Shown piece by piece: positions 7,766 through 15,841 of a stretch of DNA of 64,000 nucleotides. The notes under the pieces were generated by a model that was not told where the DNA came from, ran no database searches, and worked only from the letters and a program-made list of their open reading frames with translations. How positions within the stretch are numbered: the first letter of the stretch is position 1; each line of letters starts with the position of its first letter. The position numbers and the translations under genes are program-made. Source of the DNA: Amycolatopsis sp. NBRC 101858 (GTDB lineage Bacteria; Actinomycetota; Actinomycetes; Mycobacteriales; Pseudonocardiaceae); contig NZ_BSTD01000006.1 of assembly GCF_030269325.1 (NCBI RefSeq), forward strand, positions 682,001-746,000. The letters run 5' to 3'.

Positions 7766-9678
7766 GCCTTGCTCCCGGGGTGCGCTTCGAGCTCGGGATC
7801 GGTGTAGTACTTCCCGAGCTCGCCGAACTCGAACAGCTCCAGCAGGTCCTGCCGCAGCGGCACCTGCTCCTTGACCACGACGCCGATGTCCGGGACGACG
7901 GGGTTGTCCCCCTCCGAGGCCGAACACACCAGCAGCTTGTGCCGCCACTCGGCGTCCATGCCCGGGAAGTCGTCCCGCGTGTGCCCGCCCCGGCTCTCGG
8001 TCCGCGTCAGCGCGGCCTTCGCGACGCACTCGCTGACCATCAGCATGTTGCGCAGGTCGATCGCGAGGTGCCAGCCGGGGTTGAACTGCCGGTGCCCTTC
8101 CACCGTGACGCGCAGGATCCGCTGCCGCAGCTCGCCCAGCTTTTCCAGCGCCTGCTCGATCTCGCCGGCCTTGCGGATGATGCCGACCAGGTCGTTCATC
8201 GACTGCTGCAGCTCGGTGTGCAGGGTGTACGGGTTCTCGGCCGACGCGCCTTCCGGCGGGTCGAACGGCGCGAGCGCCATCTTCGCCGCGGCGTCCACAT
8301 CGGACTGCGCGGCCGCGGGCCGCTCGCCCAGGCCGGCCACGTACTCGGCGGCGCCGAGCCCGGCACGGCGGCCGAACACCAGCAGGTCCGACAGCGAGTT
8401 GCCGCCGAGCCGGTTGGACCCGTGCATGCCGCCCGAGCACTCGCCGGCCGCGAACAGGCCGGGCACGCTCGCCGCGGCCGTGTCCGGGTCGACCTCGATG
8501 CCGCCCATGACGTAGTGGCAGGTCGGGCCGACCTCCATCGGCTCGGCCGTGATGTCGACGTCCGCCAGCTCCTTGAACTGGTGGTACATCGACGGCAGCC
8601 GCTTCTTGATCTCCTCGGTCGGCAGCCGGCTGGCGATGTCGAGGAAGACACCGCCGTGCGGGGAACCGCGCCCCTCCTTGACCTCGGAGTTGATCGCGCG
8701 GGCCACCTCGTCGCGAGGCAGCAGGTCCGGTGTCCGCCGGTTGTTCTCCTGATCGGAGTACCAGCGGTCGGCTTCCTCTTCGCTTTCCGCGTACTGGCCC
8801 TTGAACACCTCGGGCACGTACTCGAACATGAACCGCTTGCCGTCGGAGTTCTTCAGCACGCCGCCGTCACCGCGCACGCCCTCGGTGACGAGGATGCCCT
8901 TGACGCTCGGCGGCCAGACCATCCCGGTCGGGTGGAACTGGACGAACTCCATGTTGATCAGCTTCGCGCCCGCGCGCAGCGCCAGCGCGTGGCCGTCGCC
9001 GGTGTACTCCCACGAGTTCGACGTCACCTTGAACGACTTGCCGATGCCGCCGGTCGCGAGCACGACCGCCGGCGCGTCGAAGAGGATGAACCGGCCGCTC
9101 TCGCGCCAGTAACCGAACGCACCGGAGATCTTGCCGTCGGTGGTGAGCAGCTCGGTGACCGTGCACTCGGCGAAGACCTTGATCTTCGCTTCGTAGTCCC
9201 CGGTCTCGGCGAAGTCCTCCTGCTGCAGTGAAACGATCTTCTGCTGCATCGTGCGGATGAGCTCGAGGCCCGTGCGGTCACCGACGTGCGCCAGCCGCGG
9301 GTAGGTGTGCCCGCCGAAGTTGCGCTGGCTGATCCGGCCGTCGGCGGTGCGGTCGAACAGCGCGCCGTAGGTCTCCAGCTCCCAGACGCGGTCGGGCGCC
9401 TCCTTGGCGTGCAGCTCGGCCATCCGCCAGTTGTTGAGGAACTTCCCGCCGCGCATGGTGTCGCGGAAGTGGACCTGCCAGTTGTCGTTCGAGTTCGCGT
9501 TGCCCATCGACGCCGCGCACCCGCCCTCGGCCATCACCGTGTGCGCCTTGCCGAACAGGGACTTGCACACGACGGCCACGCGGAAACCGCGCTCGCGAGC
9601 TTCGATCACAGCGCGCAGACCGGCGCCGCCGGCACCGATCACCACCACGTCGTAGCTGTGGCGTTCGACCTCGGTCAT
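7762..9678 (-). CDS. sdhA: Succinate dehydrogenase / fumarate reductase flavoprotein subunit
   Basis: A 638-residue flavoprotein that oxidises succinate to fumarate. The dinucleotide fold GAGGAG is at residues 15-20, and His46 in AHTVMAEGG is in the position of the covalent FAD attachment. The substrate-site segment FVQFHPTG and the GGIEVDPDTAAASVPGLFAAGE block are clear. The C-terminal helical domain contains TRTESRGGHTRDDFP. The family length is usual for the Sdh1 type. It is co-transcribed with sdhB (4-bp overlap) and lies about 60 bp after the membrane anchor gene. Confidence 0.95.
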   Translation of the reverse strand: MTEVERHSYDVVVIGAGGAGLRAVIEARERGFRVAVVCKSLFGKAHTVMAEGGCAASMGNANSNDNWQVHFRDTMRGGKFLNNWRMAELHAKEAPDRVWELETYGALFDRTADGRISQRNFGGHTYPRLAHVGDRTGLELIRTMQQKIVSLQQEDFAETGDYEAKIKVFAECTVTELLTTDGKISGAFGYWRESGRFILFDAPAVVLATGGIGKSFKVTSNSWEYTGDGHALALRAGAKLINMEFVQFHPTGMVWPPSVKGILVTEGVRGDGGVLKNSDGKRFMFEYVPEVFKGQYAESEEEADRWYSDQENNRRTPDLLPRDEVARAINSEVKEGRGSPHGGVFLDIASRLPTEEIKKRLPSMYHQFKELADVDITAEPMEVGPTCHYVMGGIEVDPDTAAASVPGLFAAGECSGGMHGSNRLGGNSLSDLLVFGRRAGLGAAEYVAGLGERPAAAQSDVDAAAKMALAPFDPPEGASAENPYTLHTELQQSMNDLVGIIRKAGEIEQALEKLGELRQRILRVTVEGHRQFNPGWHLAIDLRNMLMVSECVAKAALTRTESRGGHTRDDFPGMDAEWRHKLLVCSASEGDNPVVPDIGVVVKEQVPLRQDLLELFEFGELGKYYTDPELEAHPGSKA

Positions 9679-9739
9679 AGAGAAATTCCACCTCGGAACT
9701 GGGGACTTCAGTTTTCAGGGAGCACTGCCGGGGGATGCG

Positions 9740-10564
9740 CTAGTTCACGAATCTCAGGTCCGCGATGGCCCCGCTGGCCACGAGCATGACGTAGAAGTCG
9801 GTCAGCACCAGCGTGCCGAGCGTCGTCCAGGCCAGTGCCATGTGGCGGGTGTTGAGCTTCGTGACCTGCGTCCAGATCCAGTACCGCACCGGGTGCTTGG
9901 AGAAGTGCTTGAGCCGGCCACCGGTGACGTGCCGGCACGAGTGGCAGGACAGCGTGTACGCCCACAGCAGGACCACGTTGGCGAGCAGGATGATGTTGCC
10001 CAGCCCGAAGCCGAAGCCGCCGGTCTTCCCGTGGAACGCCGTGATCGCGTCGTAGGTGTTGACCAGCGAGACGATCAGGGCGACGTAGAAGAAGTAGCGG
10101 TGGACGTTCTGGATGATGAGCGGCAGCCGCGTCTCGCCGGTGTACTTCGCGTGCGGTTCCGCGACCGCGCAGGCGGGCGGGGAGAACCAGACGGCCCGGT
10201 AGTAGGCCTTGCGGTAGTAGTAGCACGTCAGGCGGAACCCGAGCAGGAACGGCAGCACGACGAAGCCGAGCGGGATGAACCCGGGCAGGTCGCCGAACCA
10301 GTGTCCGAAGTGGCTCGAGCCCTCGACGCAGGACGTGGACAGGCAGGGTGAGTAGAACGGCGTCAGGTAGTGGTAGTCGGGCACCCAGTACGCGGTGCGC
10401 ACGAACGACCGGACCGTCGCGTAGATGATGAACGCGGACAGCCCGAGCACGGTCAGCAGCGGCTGGAGCCACCACCGGTCCGTGCGTAGGGTGCGCTCGG
10501 CGATCCGGGCCCGCTTGGGGGCCCGGACGCCGGTGCCGACGCCGTTGTCAGCGGGAGCGCTCAC
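9740..10564 (-). CDS. sdhC: Succinate dehydrogenase membrane anchor (Sdh1-type, Rv0249c-like)
   Basis: A single 274-residue anchor replaces separate SdhC and SdhD chains. Hydrophobic helices are near residues 33-52, 96-115, 155-172, 188-207 and 245-265. It has notable Cys/His clusters: Cys74 and Cys79 with His85 and His88 (CLSTSCVEGSSHFGH), and Cys207, His208, Cys210 and His212 (CHSCRH). From memory, mycobacterial Sdh1 has been shown to hold a membrane-embedded Rieske-type [2Fe-2S] cluster, and these residues are candidate ligands; that assignment is inference. The 5' end overlaps the 96-residue gene upstream by four bases (ATGA). Confidence 0.88.
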   Translation of the reverse strand: MSAPADNGVGTGVRAPKRARIAERTLRTDRWWLQPLLTVLGLSAFIIYATVRSFVRTAYWVPDYHYLTPFYSPCLSTSCVEGSSHFGHWFGDLPGFIPLGFVVLPFLLGFRLTCYYYRKAYYRAVWFSPPACAVAEPHAKYTGETRLPLIIQNVHRYFFYVALIVSLVNTYDAITAFHGKTGGFGFGLGNIILLANVVLLWAYTLSCHSCRHVTGGRLKHFSKHPVRYWIWTQVTKLNTRHMALAWTTLGTLVLTDFYVMLVASGAIADLRFVN

Positions 10565-10848
10565 CGCTGGTCGCGCTTGTAGCCGCCGACGCCTTCGTCA
10601 TCGGCGCCGTGCCAGAGCGCCGGATCGTAAGGGGTGTCGGGAACTTGGACGCGCTCCGCGGCCTTCGCCTGGGCCGGCACCGCCAGGGGCGTGCCGTCGA
10701 GGTCCGCGGTGTCGATGTCGAGGCGCTCCACGTCGTTGGCGAGCCGGCGGACCGCCGAAGCGTCGCCGTAACGAGAGCGCAGTGCGCCGACGCACTGCCT
10801 GAGCTGGCCGATGGTTCGCCGCAGCTCGGCGATCTCGGAGGTGGACAT
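10561..10848 (-). CDS. Small conserved protein heading the sdh operon (Rv0250c-like)
   Basis: A hydrophilic protein of 95 residues. The N-terminal half is predicted helical (SEIAELRRTIGQLRQCVGALRSRYGD), with a conserved-looking tail PYDPALWHGADDEG. Its size and its place directly upstream of a single-chain SdhC match M. tuberculosis Rv0250c. Two ATG codons occur in tandem (10851 and 10848); the second is better spaced from GGGAGG. The function is unknown; a role in Sdh1 assembly or regulation is inferred from position only. The promoter upstream carries CRP-like boxes. Confidence 0.75.
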   Translation of the reverse strand: MSTSEIAELRRTIGQLRQCVGALRSRYGDASAVRRLANDVERLDIDTADLDGTPLAVPAQAKAAERVQVPDTPYDPALWHGADDEGVGGYKRDQR

Positions 10849-10907
10849 CATTCCTCCCGGGTGTGGTGGGGCCGGCGGAAGCCGGGCGGACGATCATTCG
10901 CCCCACG

Positions 10908-10944
10908 GCTTTACCGTGCGTCGTGCAGTGTGACAACTAGCACA
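10908..10944 (-). promoter_or_regulatory. sdh promoter overlapped by a CRP-like box
   Basis: On the minus strand a -35 like TTGTCA (plus 10931-10936) is 17 bases from a -10 like TAAAGC (plus 10908-10913). A CRP/GlxR-like box TGTGA-N6-GCACA (10929-10944, 9 of 10 arm positions of TGTGA-N6-TCACA) overlaps the -35, which would fit repression or class II activation. Confidence 0.5.
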
Positions 10945-10959
10945 CTAACGGTTCTGGGG

Positions 10960-10973
10960 GTGATCGGGGTCAC
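10960..10973. promoter_or_regulatory. Second CRP-like box between sdh and edd operons
   Basis: GTGA-N6-TCAC forms a perfect inverted repeat whose centre is exactly 30 bp from the centre of the box at 10929-10944. A weaker third candidate (TGTGG-N6-TCACG) is at 11023-11038. The placement suggests cAMP-receptor control of one or both divergent operons. Confidence 0.4.
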
Positions 10974-10997
10974 GCGGGTCGATCTTCTGAATCGATT

Positions 10998-11025
10998 TTG
11001 ATTCGGCGTTTTCCCGAGGTACTGT
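10998..11025 (+). promoter_or_regulatory. Putative edd-eda promoter
   Basis: TTGATT (10998-11003) and TACTGT (11020-11025) are spaced 16 bases apart on the plus strand, about 75 bases before the edd start. This is the best sigma70-like match in the 249-bp divergent region. Confidence 0.45.
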
Positions 11026-11100
11026 GGCCAGTGTCACGACCCAGAGGCGCCAGCGTTGCCGTCCCGCGGACCACCACACACCAGTGATCCGGAGCCGGAC

Positions 11101-12981
11101 ATGAGCCCCACCTCCCTGAACTCGACCGTCGCCGAAGTCACCGCCCGCATCGCCGAGCGCAGTGCCGCGACGCGCGCCGCATACCTCGGCCGCACGGCCG
11201 CCGCCCACGACGAGGGCCCGGTCCGCCGCGGCCTCGCGTGCAGCAACCTCGCCCACGGTTTCGCCGCCATGGACGGCGTCGACAAGGAGGCGCTGCGAGC
11301 CGCGCGCGCTCCCGGCGTCGCCATCGTGTCGTCCTACAACGACCTGCTTTCGGCGCACCAGCCGATGCAGGAGTACCCGGCCTGGCTGAAGAAGTCGGTG
11401 CGCTCCGCCGGGGGTGTCGCCCAGTTCGCCGGCGGCGTCCCGGCCATGTGCGACGGCATCACCCAGGGCCGCGCGGGCATGGAGCTGTCCCTGTACAGCC
11501 GCGAGGTCATCGCGATGTCGACGGCGATCGCGCTCTCGCACGACATGTTCGACGCGGCCCTGCTGCTGGGCGTCTGCGACAAGATCGTGCCCGGCCTGCT
11601 GATCGGCGCGCTGTCGTTCGGGCACCTGCCGGCCGTGCTGGTCCCGGCCGGGCCGATGAACTCCGGGCTGCCGAACAAGGAGAAGGCGCGCGTCCGCCAG
11701 CTGTACGCCGAGGGGCTCGCGACCCGCGAAGACCTCCTGGACGCCGAAGCGGCGTCGTACCACTCGGCCGGCACCTGCACCTTCTACGGCACGGCCAACT
11801 CCAACCAGATGGTCGTCGAGGTGATGGGCCTGCACCTGCCCGGCGCCAGCTTCGTCCAGCCCGGGTCGTCCCTGCGGCGGGCGCTGACCGAAGAGGCCGG
11901 ACGGCGGGCCGTCGCGATCTCGCGCGGCGAGGAGTACACGCCGGTCTCGCGGATCCTCGACGAGAAGGCGTTCGTCAACGGCGTCGTCGCGCTGCTCGCC
12001 ACCGGCGGCTCGACCAACCACACGATGCACCTGGTCGCGATCGCCGCGGCCGCCGGCATCCAGCTGACCTGGGACGACTTCTCCGACCTCTCGGCCGTCG
12101 TGCCGCTGCTGGCGCGGGTCTACCCGAACGGCAGCGCCGACATCAACCACTTCCACGCCGCCGGCGGCATCCAGTTCCTGGTCGGCACGCTGCTCGACGC
12201 CGGCCTGCTGCACGAGGACGTCCACACCGTCGCCGGGTTCGGGCTGCACCGCTACCGGGCCGAGCCGATCCTGTCCGACGGCGAGCTGGTCTGGCGCGAC
12301 GTGCCGACCCGCAGCCTCGACGAGGAGGTGCTGCGCCCGGCGTGGCGCCCGTTCGCCGCGGACGGCGGGCTGCGGATGGTCGAGGGCAACCTCGGCCGCG
12401 CGGTGGTCAAGGTGTCCGCGGTGGCGCCCGAGCACCGGGTCGTCCAGGCGCCGGCGCGGGTGTTCACGACGCAGGAGGAGTTCACCGCCGCGTTCGAGGC
12501 GGGCGAGCTGGACCGCGACGTCGTCGTGGTGGTCCGGCAGCAGGGCCCGCGGGCCAACGGCATGCCGGAGCTGCACGGCCTCACCCCGGCGCTGGGCGTG
12601 CTGATGGACCGCGGGCACGCCGTGACGCTGCTCACCGACGGCCGGATGTCGGGCGCGTCGGGCAAGATCCCGGCCGCGATCCAGGTGACGCCGGAAGCCG
12701 CGGCGGGCGGCCCGATCGCTCGCGTCGCGGACGGCGACGTCATCCGGCTCGACGCGTCCACGGGCAGCCTCGACGTGCTGGTCGGTGACGAAGAACTCGC
12801 CCTCCGTGAACTTGTGGACTCGCCGCCGTCCGAAGCATCCTGGACCGGCACCGGCCGAGAGCTGTTCGCCGCGTTGCGCCGTGCCGTCGGCCCCGCCGAC
12901 CAGGGCGCATCGGTGTTCGGGGGCCTGACGCCGGAGCACTTCGGAACGCCCGCTTTCGCAACCCAGGAGGTCGGTCAGTGA
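11101..12981 (+). CDS. edd: 6-phosphogluconate dehydratase
   Basis: A 626-residue iron-sulfur dehydratase of the IlvD/Edd family. It converts 6-phosphogluconate to 2-keto-3-deoxy-6-phosphogluconate in the Entner-Doudoroff pathway. Family blocks include GVAIVSSYNDLLSAHQPM, GGVPAMCDGITQG (cluster cysteine), LGVCDKIVPGLLIGAL, SAGTCTFYGTANSN and near the end TDGRMSGASGKIPAAI. The length and the Edd-specific YNDLLSAHQP motif separate it from IlvD. The ATG at 11101 is chosen because upstream in-frame codons are not family-like. It overlaps eda by four bases (GTGA). Confidence 0.93.
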   Translation: MSPTSLNSTVAEVTARIAERSAATRAAYLGRTAAAHDEGPVRRGLACSNLAHGFAAMDGVDKEALRAARAPGVAIVSSYNDLLSAHQPMQEYPAWLKKSVRSAGGVAQFAGGVPAMCDGITQGRAGMELSLYSREVIAMSTAIALSHDMFDAALLLGVCDKIVPGLLIGALSFGHLPAVLVPAGPMNSGLPNKEKARVRQLYAEGLATREDLLDAEAASYHSAGTCTFYGTANSNQMVVEVMGLHLPGASFVQPGSSLRRALTEEAGRRAVAISRGEEYTPVSRILDEKAFVNGVVALLATGGSTNHTMHLVAIAAAAGIQLTWDDFSDLSAVVPLLARVYPNGSADINHFHAAGGIQFLVGTLLDAGLLHEDVHTVAGFGLHRYRAEPILSDGELVWRDVPTRSLDEEVLRPAWRPFAADGGLRMVEGNLGRAVVKVSAVAPEHRVVQAPARVFTTQEEFTAAFEAGELDRDVVVVVRQQGPRANGMPELHGLTPALGVLMDRGHAVTLLTDGRMSGASGKIPAAIQVTPEAAAGGPIARVADGDVIRLDASTGSLDVLVGDEELALRELVDSPPSEASWTGTGRELFAALRRAVGPADQGASVFGGLTPEHFGTPAFATQEVGQ

Positions 12982-13583
12982 CCACCGGTCAGGACCTGCT
13001 CGAGCTGTCCCCCGTGATGCCCGTCGTGGTGATCGACGACGCCGCCGACGCCGTGCCCACGGCCCGGGCCCTGCTCGCCGGCGGGATCGGGGTCATCGAG
13101 CTGACCCTGCGCACCCCGGCGGCGCTGTCGGCGATCGAGCGCGTCGCGGCCGAGGTGCCCGACATCGTCCTCGGCGCCGGCACGGTCACCTCGCCGGACC
13201 AGGCGAAGCAGGCGGCCGACGCGGGCGCGAAGTTCCTCGTGACGCCGGGCTGCACCGACGCGGTCGTCGACGCGTGCTTCGACACCGGGCTGCCGTTCCT
13301 GCCCGGCGCGAGCACCGTGTCCGAGGCGATGAAGCTGGCCGAACGCGGGCTGACGGCGTTGAAGTTCTTCCCGGCGGAGGCGTCCGGCGGGGTCGCGTAC
13401 CTGAAGTCGATCGCGGGCCCATTGCCCGGCTTGAAGTTCTGCCCGACCGGCGGGATCACCGTGGCGTCGGCGCCTTCGTACCTGGCGCTGCCGAACGTCG
13501 GCTGCATCGGCGGCTCGTGGCTGACGGCCTCGCTCGACGTCGCGACGATCGAGAAACTGGCCGCGGAAGCCGCGAAGCTGTAG
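12978..13583 (+). CDS. eda: KDPG aldolase (2-dehydro-3-deoxy-phosphogluconate aldolase)
   Basis: A 201-residue class I aldolase that splits KDPG into pyruvate and glyceraldehyde 3-phosphate. Motifs are PVVVIDDA, GGIGVIELTLRTPAAL (catalytic Glu), GAGTV, KFLVTPG (Schiff-base region) and LKFFPAEASGG with the catalytic lysine. The start is a GTG overlapping the edd stop, so both enzymes of the pathway are made together. A strong hairpin follows at 13641-13674. Confidence 0.93.
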   Translation: MTTGQDLLELSPVMPVVVIDDAADAVPTARALLAGGIGVIELTLRTPAALSAIERVAAEVPDIVLGAGTVTSPDQAKQAADAGAKFLVTPGCTDAVVDACFDTGLPFLPGASTVSEAMKLAERGLTALKFFPAEASGGVAYLKSIAGPLPGLKFCPTGGITVASAPSYLALPNVGCIGGSWLTASLDVATIEKLAAEAAKL

Positions 13584-13640
13584 CCGAGATCACCCCGCGG
13601 AATTACGGACCCGAACGGCGGAATCGGCTTCCGGATTCCG

Positions 13641-13674
13641 GGAGCACCGTTCCCACGCGGTGGAACGGTGCTCC
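13641..13674 (+). terminator. Hairpin terminator after edd-eda
   Basis: A perfect 13-bp stem (GGAGCACCGTTCC with GGAACGGTGCTCC) encloses an 8-nt loop, 57 bases after the eda stop. There is no T tract, which is usual for terminators of this base composition. A role in the leader of the next gene is less likely because that start is about 120 bases further on. Confidence 0.7.
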
Positions 13675-13796
13675 TAACGGGTGTGGCGGCGGTCATGCGT
13701 TCGCCCGTTTGTGCCAGTGATCGGTCCATTTGCGCCACGGTCGGTGATTCACCCCCTGTTATCGTTCCTCCTCGCTGTTTCGAGCGAGGAGAACCG

Positions 13797-15824
13797 GTGT
13801 CCCTGACCAGCGTGGTCGCCCCCAGCCCTGCCCCTCAGAATGTCGCCGCACTCATCGGCGAACGCCTTTCCCTGTCCGCCCTCCACCAGCTGGGCGGCAC
13901 CCTCGGCGGCTATTCCTTCGTCAAGGTCGTGGTGGACCGCGAAAACGCGGTCATCCACTTCCTGAACGACGCGCGCCATTCCTTTCACGCGATCTATATC
14001 GGGGAAGAGATCCTCGGCGTCCCCGAAGAACGGGTGCGCGCCGAGATCGACTCCTACAACCAGGACTTCTACCACGGGCCGGACCGCCGGTTCCTGCTCG
14101 GCATCCTGGCCCGGCACCCGCAGATGCTCTCGCTCGAGACGGTCGAGGTCGACACCATGCCGGCCGAGCTGATCCGCGAGTTCCACGCCTTCGTCGCGCG
14201 GTACGTCGACCCGGCGCTGCCGCTGGTGTTCAAGCCTGCCAACCAGCTGCAGGAGCGGATCGTCCGGGAGATCCCGGCTGCCGAGCTGCCGCGGGTGTTC
14301 GCGCACGAGCTGTTCTCGACGGCGCCCTTCGTCGCGCTGAACCCCGGCACGGCCACCGGCCGGCTGCGCGCGTTCCGCACCGAGGCCGAGTACCGCGCCG
14401 CGACGCTGGACTGGTCGGACATCATCGTGATGGACCGCGTGCCCGACGACATCCCGCGGCTGTCGGGCATCGTCAACGCCCGGCACACGACACCGTTGTC
14501 GCACACCAACGTGCTGGCCACCGGCTGGCAGATCCCGAACGCCGTCCAGCTCGGCGCGCTGGCCGACATCGAGCGCCGCGGGCTCGACGGCAAGTGGGTC
14601 GAGTACACGGTGGACGCCCGGGCGCTCACGCTGCAGGAGATCGACGAGCCGGCCTCGGCGGCGCCGCCGAACTGGTACGCCCAGCGCGTCACGCTGGAGG
14701 AACCGGAGTCCGAGCGCAGCCCGATCGTGAACCTCGCGCGGCTGCGCGCGGCCGACCGGTACCGCTACGGCACCAAGGCGGCCAACCTCGGCGAGCTGCA
14801 CCACGTGCTGGCACACGGGTCGCAACGCCTGCTCGGCTTCTACCAGGTGCCGCGGCCGCCGCGGGAGAACCTGCTGCCGTACCTGGCCCGGTTGCTGGAC
14901 GTCCCCGCCGACGCCGACTGTGTCGAGCAGGGGGTGCCCCCGCACCCCCGCCGGGGCTCTGCCCCGGAGCCCCGTTCCCTGCATGCCGCCGCCCGCCGGC
15001 TGCTCGACGACCACGTCCGCGTGCCCCGCGGCATCGCGCTGCCGTTCTCGCTGCAGCGGCGGTTCCTGGAGTCGTCGCCGCGGATCCAGCAGGCCATCGG
15101 CAAGCTGAAGATGGCGTGCGAGCTGGACGCGCGGGAGATCGAGCCGCTGTGCGTCGAGCTGCAGAGCCTGATCCGGTCGGCCCGGATGCCGGGCGCGCTG
15201 GCCGGGGAGATCGACTCCGCGCTGGTGTCGCAGCTGGCCGGTGTGCAGACGTTCGTCGTGCGCAGCTCGTCGAACGCCGAAGACCTGGCCGGGTTCTCGG
15301 CGGCCGGGATCTACGAGTCGCTCAACCACGTCACGACGGCCGAGCGGATCTTCGCCAGTGTCAAGGAAGTCTGGGCGTCGCTGGTGTCGGTGCGCAGCGT
15401 CCGGCTGCGGCGGCAGGCCGGGATCTCGCTCGACGAGTGCTACATGGGCGTGGTGATCCAGGAGCAGGTCGCGGCGGACTTCGGCGGCGTGCTGGTGACG
15501 ACGAACCCGATGAACCGCGCGGACTTCCGCACGGTGTACGTCAACGTGTCGCCTCGCGTGACCGACGTCGTCGACGGCTCGGCGTTGCCCATGCAGTACC
15601 TGTACTCGACGGTCGAGGGCGGTGGCCGCACGGTGTCGCTCGGCGACGCGGCGGCGGACCTCGACTCGCGGGCCCACGACCAGCTGCAGCGCCTGGCGAT
15701 CGCCGGCCGCCTGCTGCAGGGGCACTTCTCGCCCGACTACACGTTCGGCTCACCGGTGGACATCGAGTGGCTCGCCGACGGCGACCACCTCCACCTCGTG
15801 CAGCTGCGTCCGTATTCCGTTTGA
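13797..15824 (+). CDS. Dikinase-like protein: phosphohistidine domain then PPDK_N-type ATP-grasp
   Basis: A 675-residue putative phosphotransferase. Residues about 1-200 are an unassigned N-terminal domain. A swivelling phosphohistidine domain follows, with His236 in TPLSHTNVLATG. The C-terminal half is a PEP/pyruvate-binding ATP-grasp with VVRSSSNAEDLAGFSAAGIY and GVLVTTNP. This order (His domain before ATP domain) and the wording of the ATP motif resemble plant alpha-glucan water dikinase rather than PEP synthase or rifampicin phosphotransferase. The start is a GTG at 13797 behind GAGGAG. Residues about 379-395 are encoded by a GC-rich repeat inserted in frame at 14930-14974. The gene is followed after 17 bases by a transporter. 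The substrate is unknown. Confidence 0.75.
   Translation: MSLTSVVAPSPAPQNVAALIGERLSLSALHQLGGTLGGYSFVKVVVDRENAVIHFLNDARHSFHAIYIGEEILGVPEERVRAEIDSYNQDFYHGPDRRFLLGILARHPQMLSLETVEVDTMPAELIREFHAFVARYVDPALPLVFKPANQLQERIVREIPAAELPRVFAHELFSTAPFVALNPGTATGRLRAFRTEAEYRAATLDWSDIIVMDRVPDDIPRLSGIVNARHTTPLSHTNVLATGWQIPNAVQLGALADIERRGLDGKWVEYTVDARALTLQEIDEPASAAPPNWYAQRVTLEEPESERSPIVNLARLRAADRYRYGTKAANLGELHHVLAHGSQRLLGFYQVPRPPRENLLPYLARLLDVPADADCVEQGVPPHPRRGSAPEPRSLHAAARRLLDDHVRVPRGIALPFSLQRRFLESSPRIQQAIGKLKMACELDAREIEPLCVELQSLIRSARMPGALAGEIDSALVSQLAGVQTFVVRSSSNAEDLAGFSAAGIYESLNHVTTAERIFASVKEVWASLVSVRSVRLRRQAGISLDECYMGVVIQEQVAADFGGVLVTTNPMNRADFRTVYVNVSPRVTDVVDGSALPMQYLYSTVEGGGRTVSLGDAAADLDSRAHDQLQRLAIAGRLLQGHFSPDYTFGSPVDIEWLADGDHLHLVQLRPYSV
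14930..14974 (+). repeat. GC-rich palindromic repeat inside the dikinase gene
   Basis: The segment combines GGGGGTGCCCCC with CCGGGGCTCTGCCCCGG, a stem-forming repeat type related in style to the other copies in this window. It is translated in frame as a proline/arginine-rich loop (GVPPHPRRGSAPEPRS) between two conserved blocks and has no stop codon. Confidence 0.6.
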
Positions 15825-15841
15825 GTTCAGGAGAAAGCGTC

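Noticed and set aside
11023..11038. Third CRP box near the edd -10.
   Set aside because: Two of ten arm positions deviate and the palindrome is weak, so it is mentioned only as a candidate.
10945..12939. A 664-codon open frame antisense to edd.
   Set aside because: No recognisable domain and typical antisense composition; edd on the other strand is complete.
13749..15725. A 658-codon open frame antisense to the dikinase-like gene.
   Set aside because: Arg/His-rich antisense translation with no family features.
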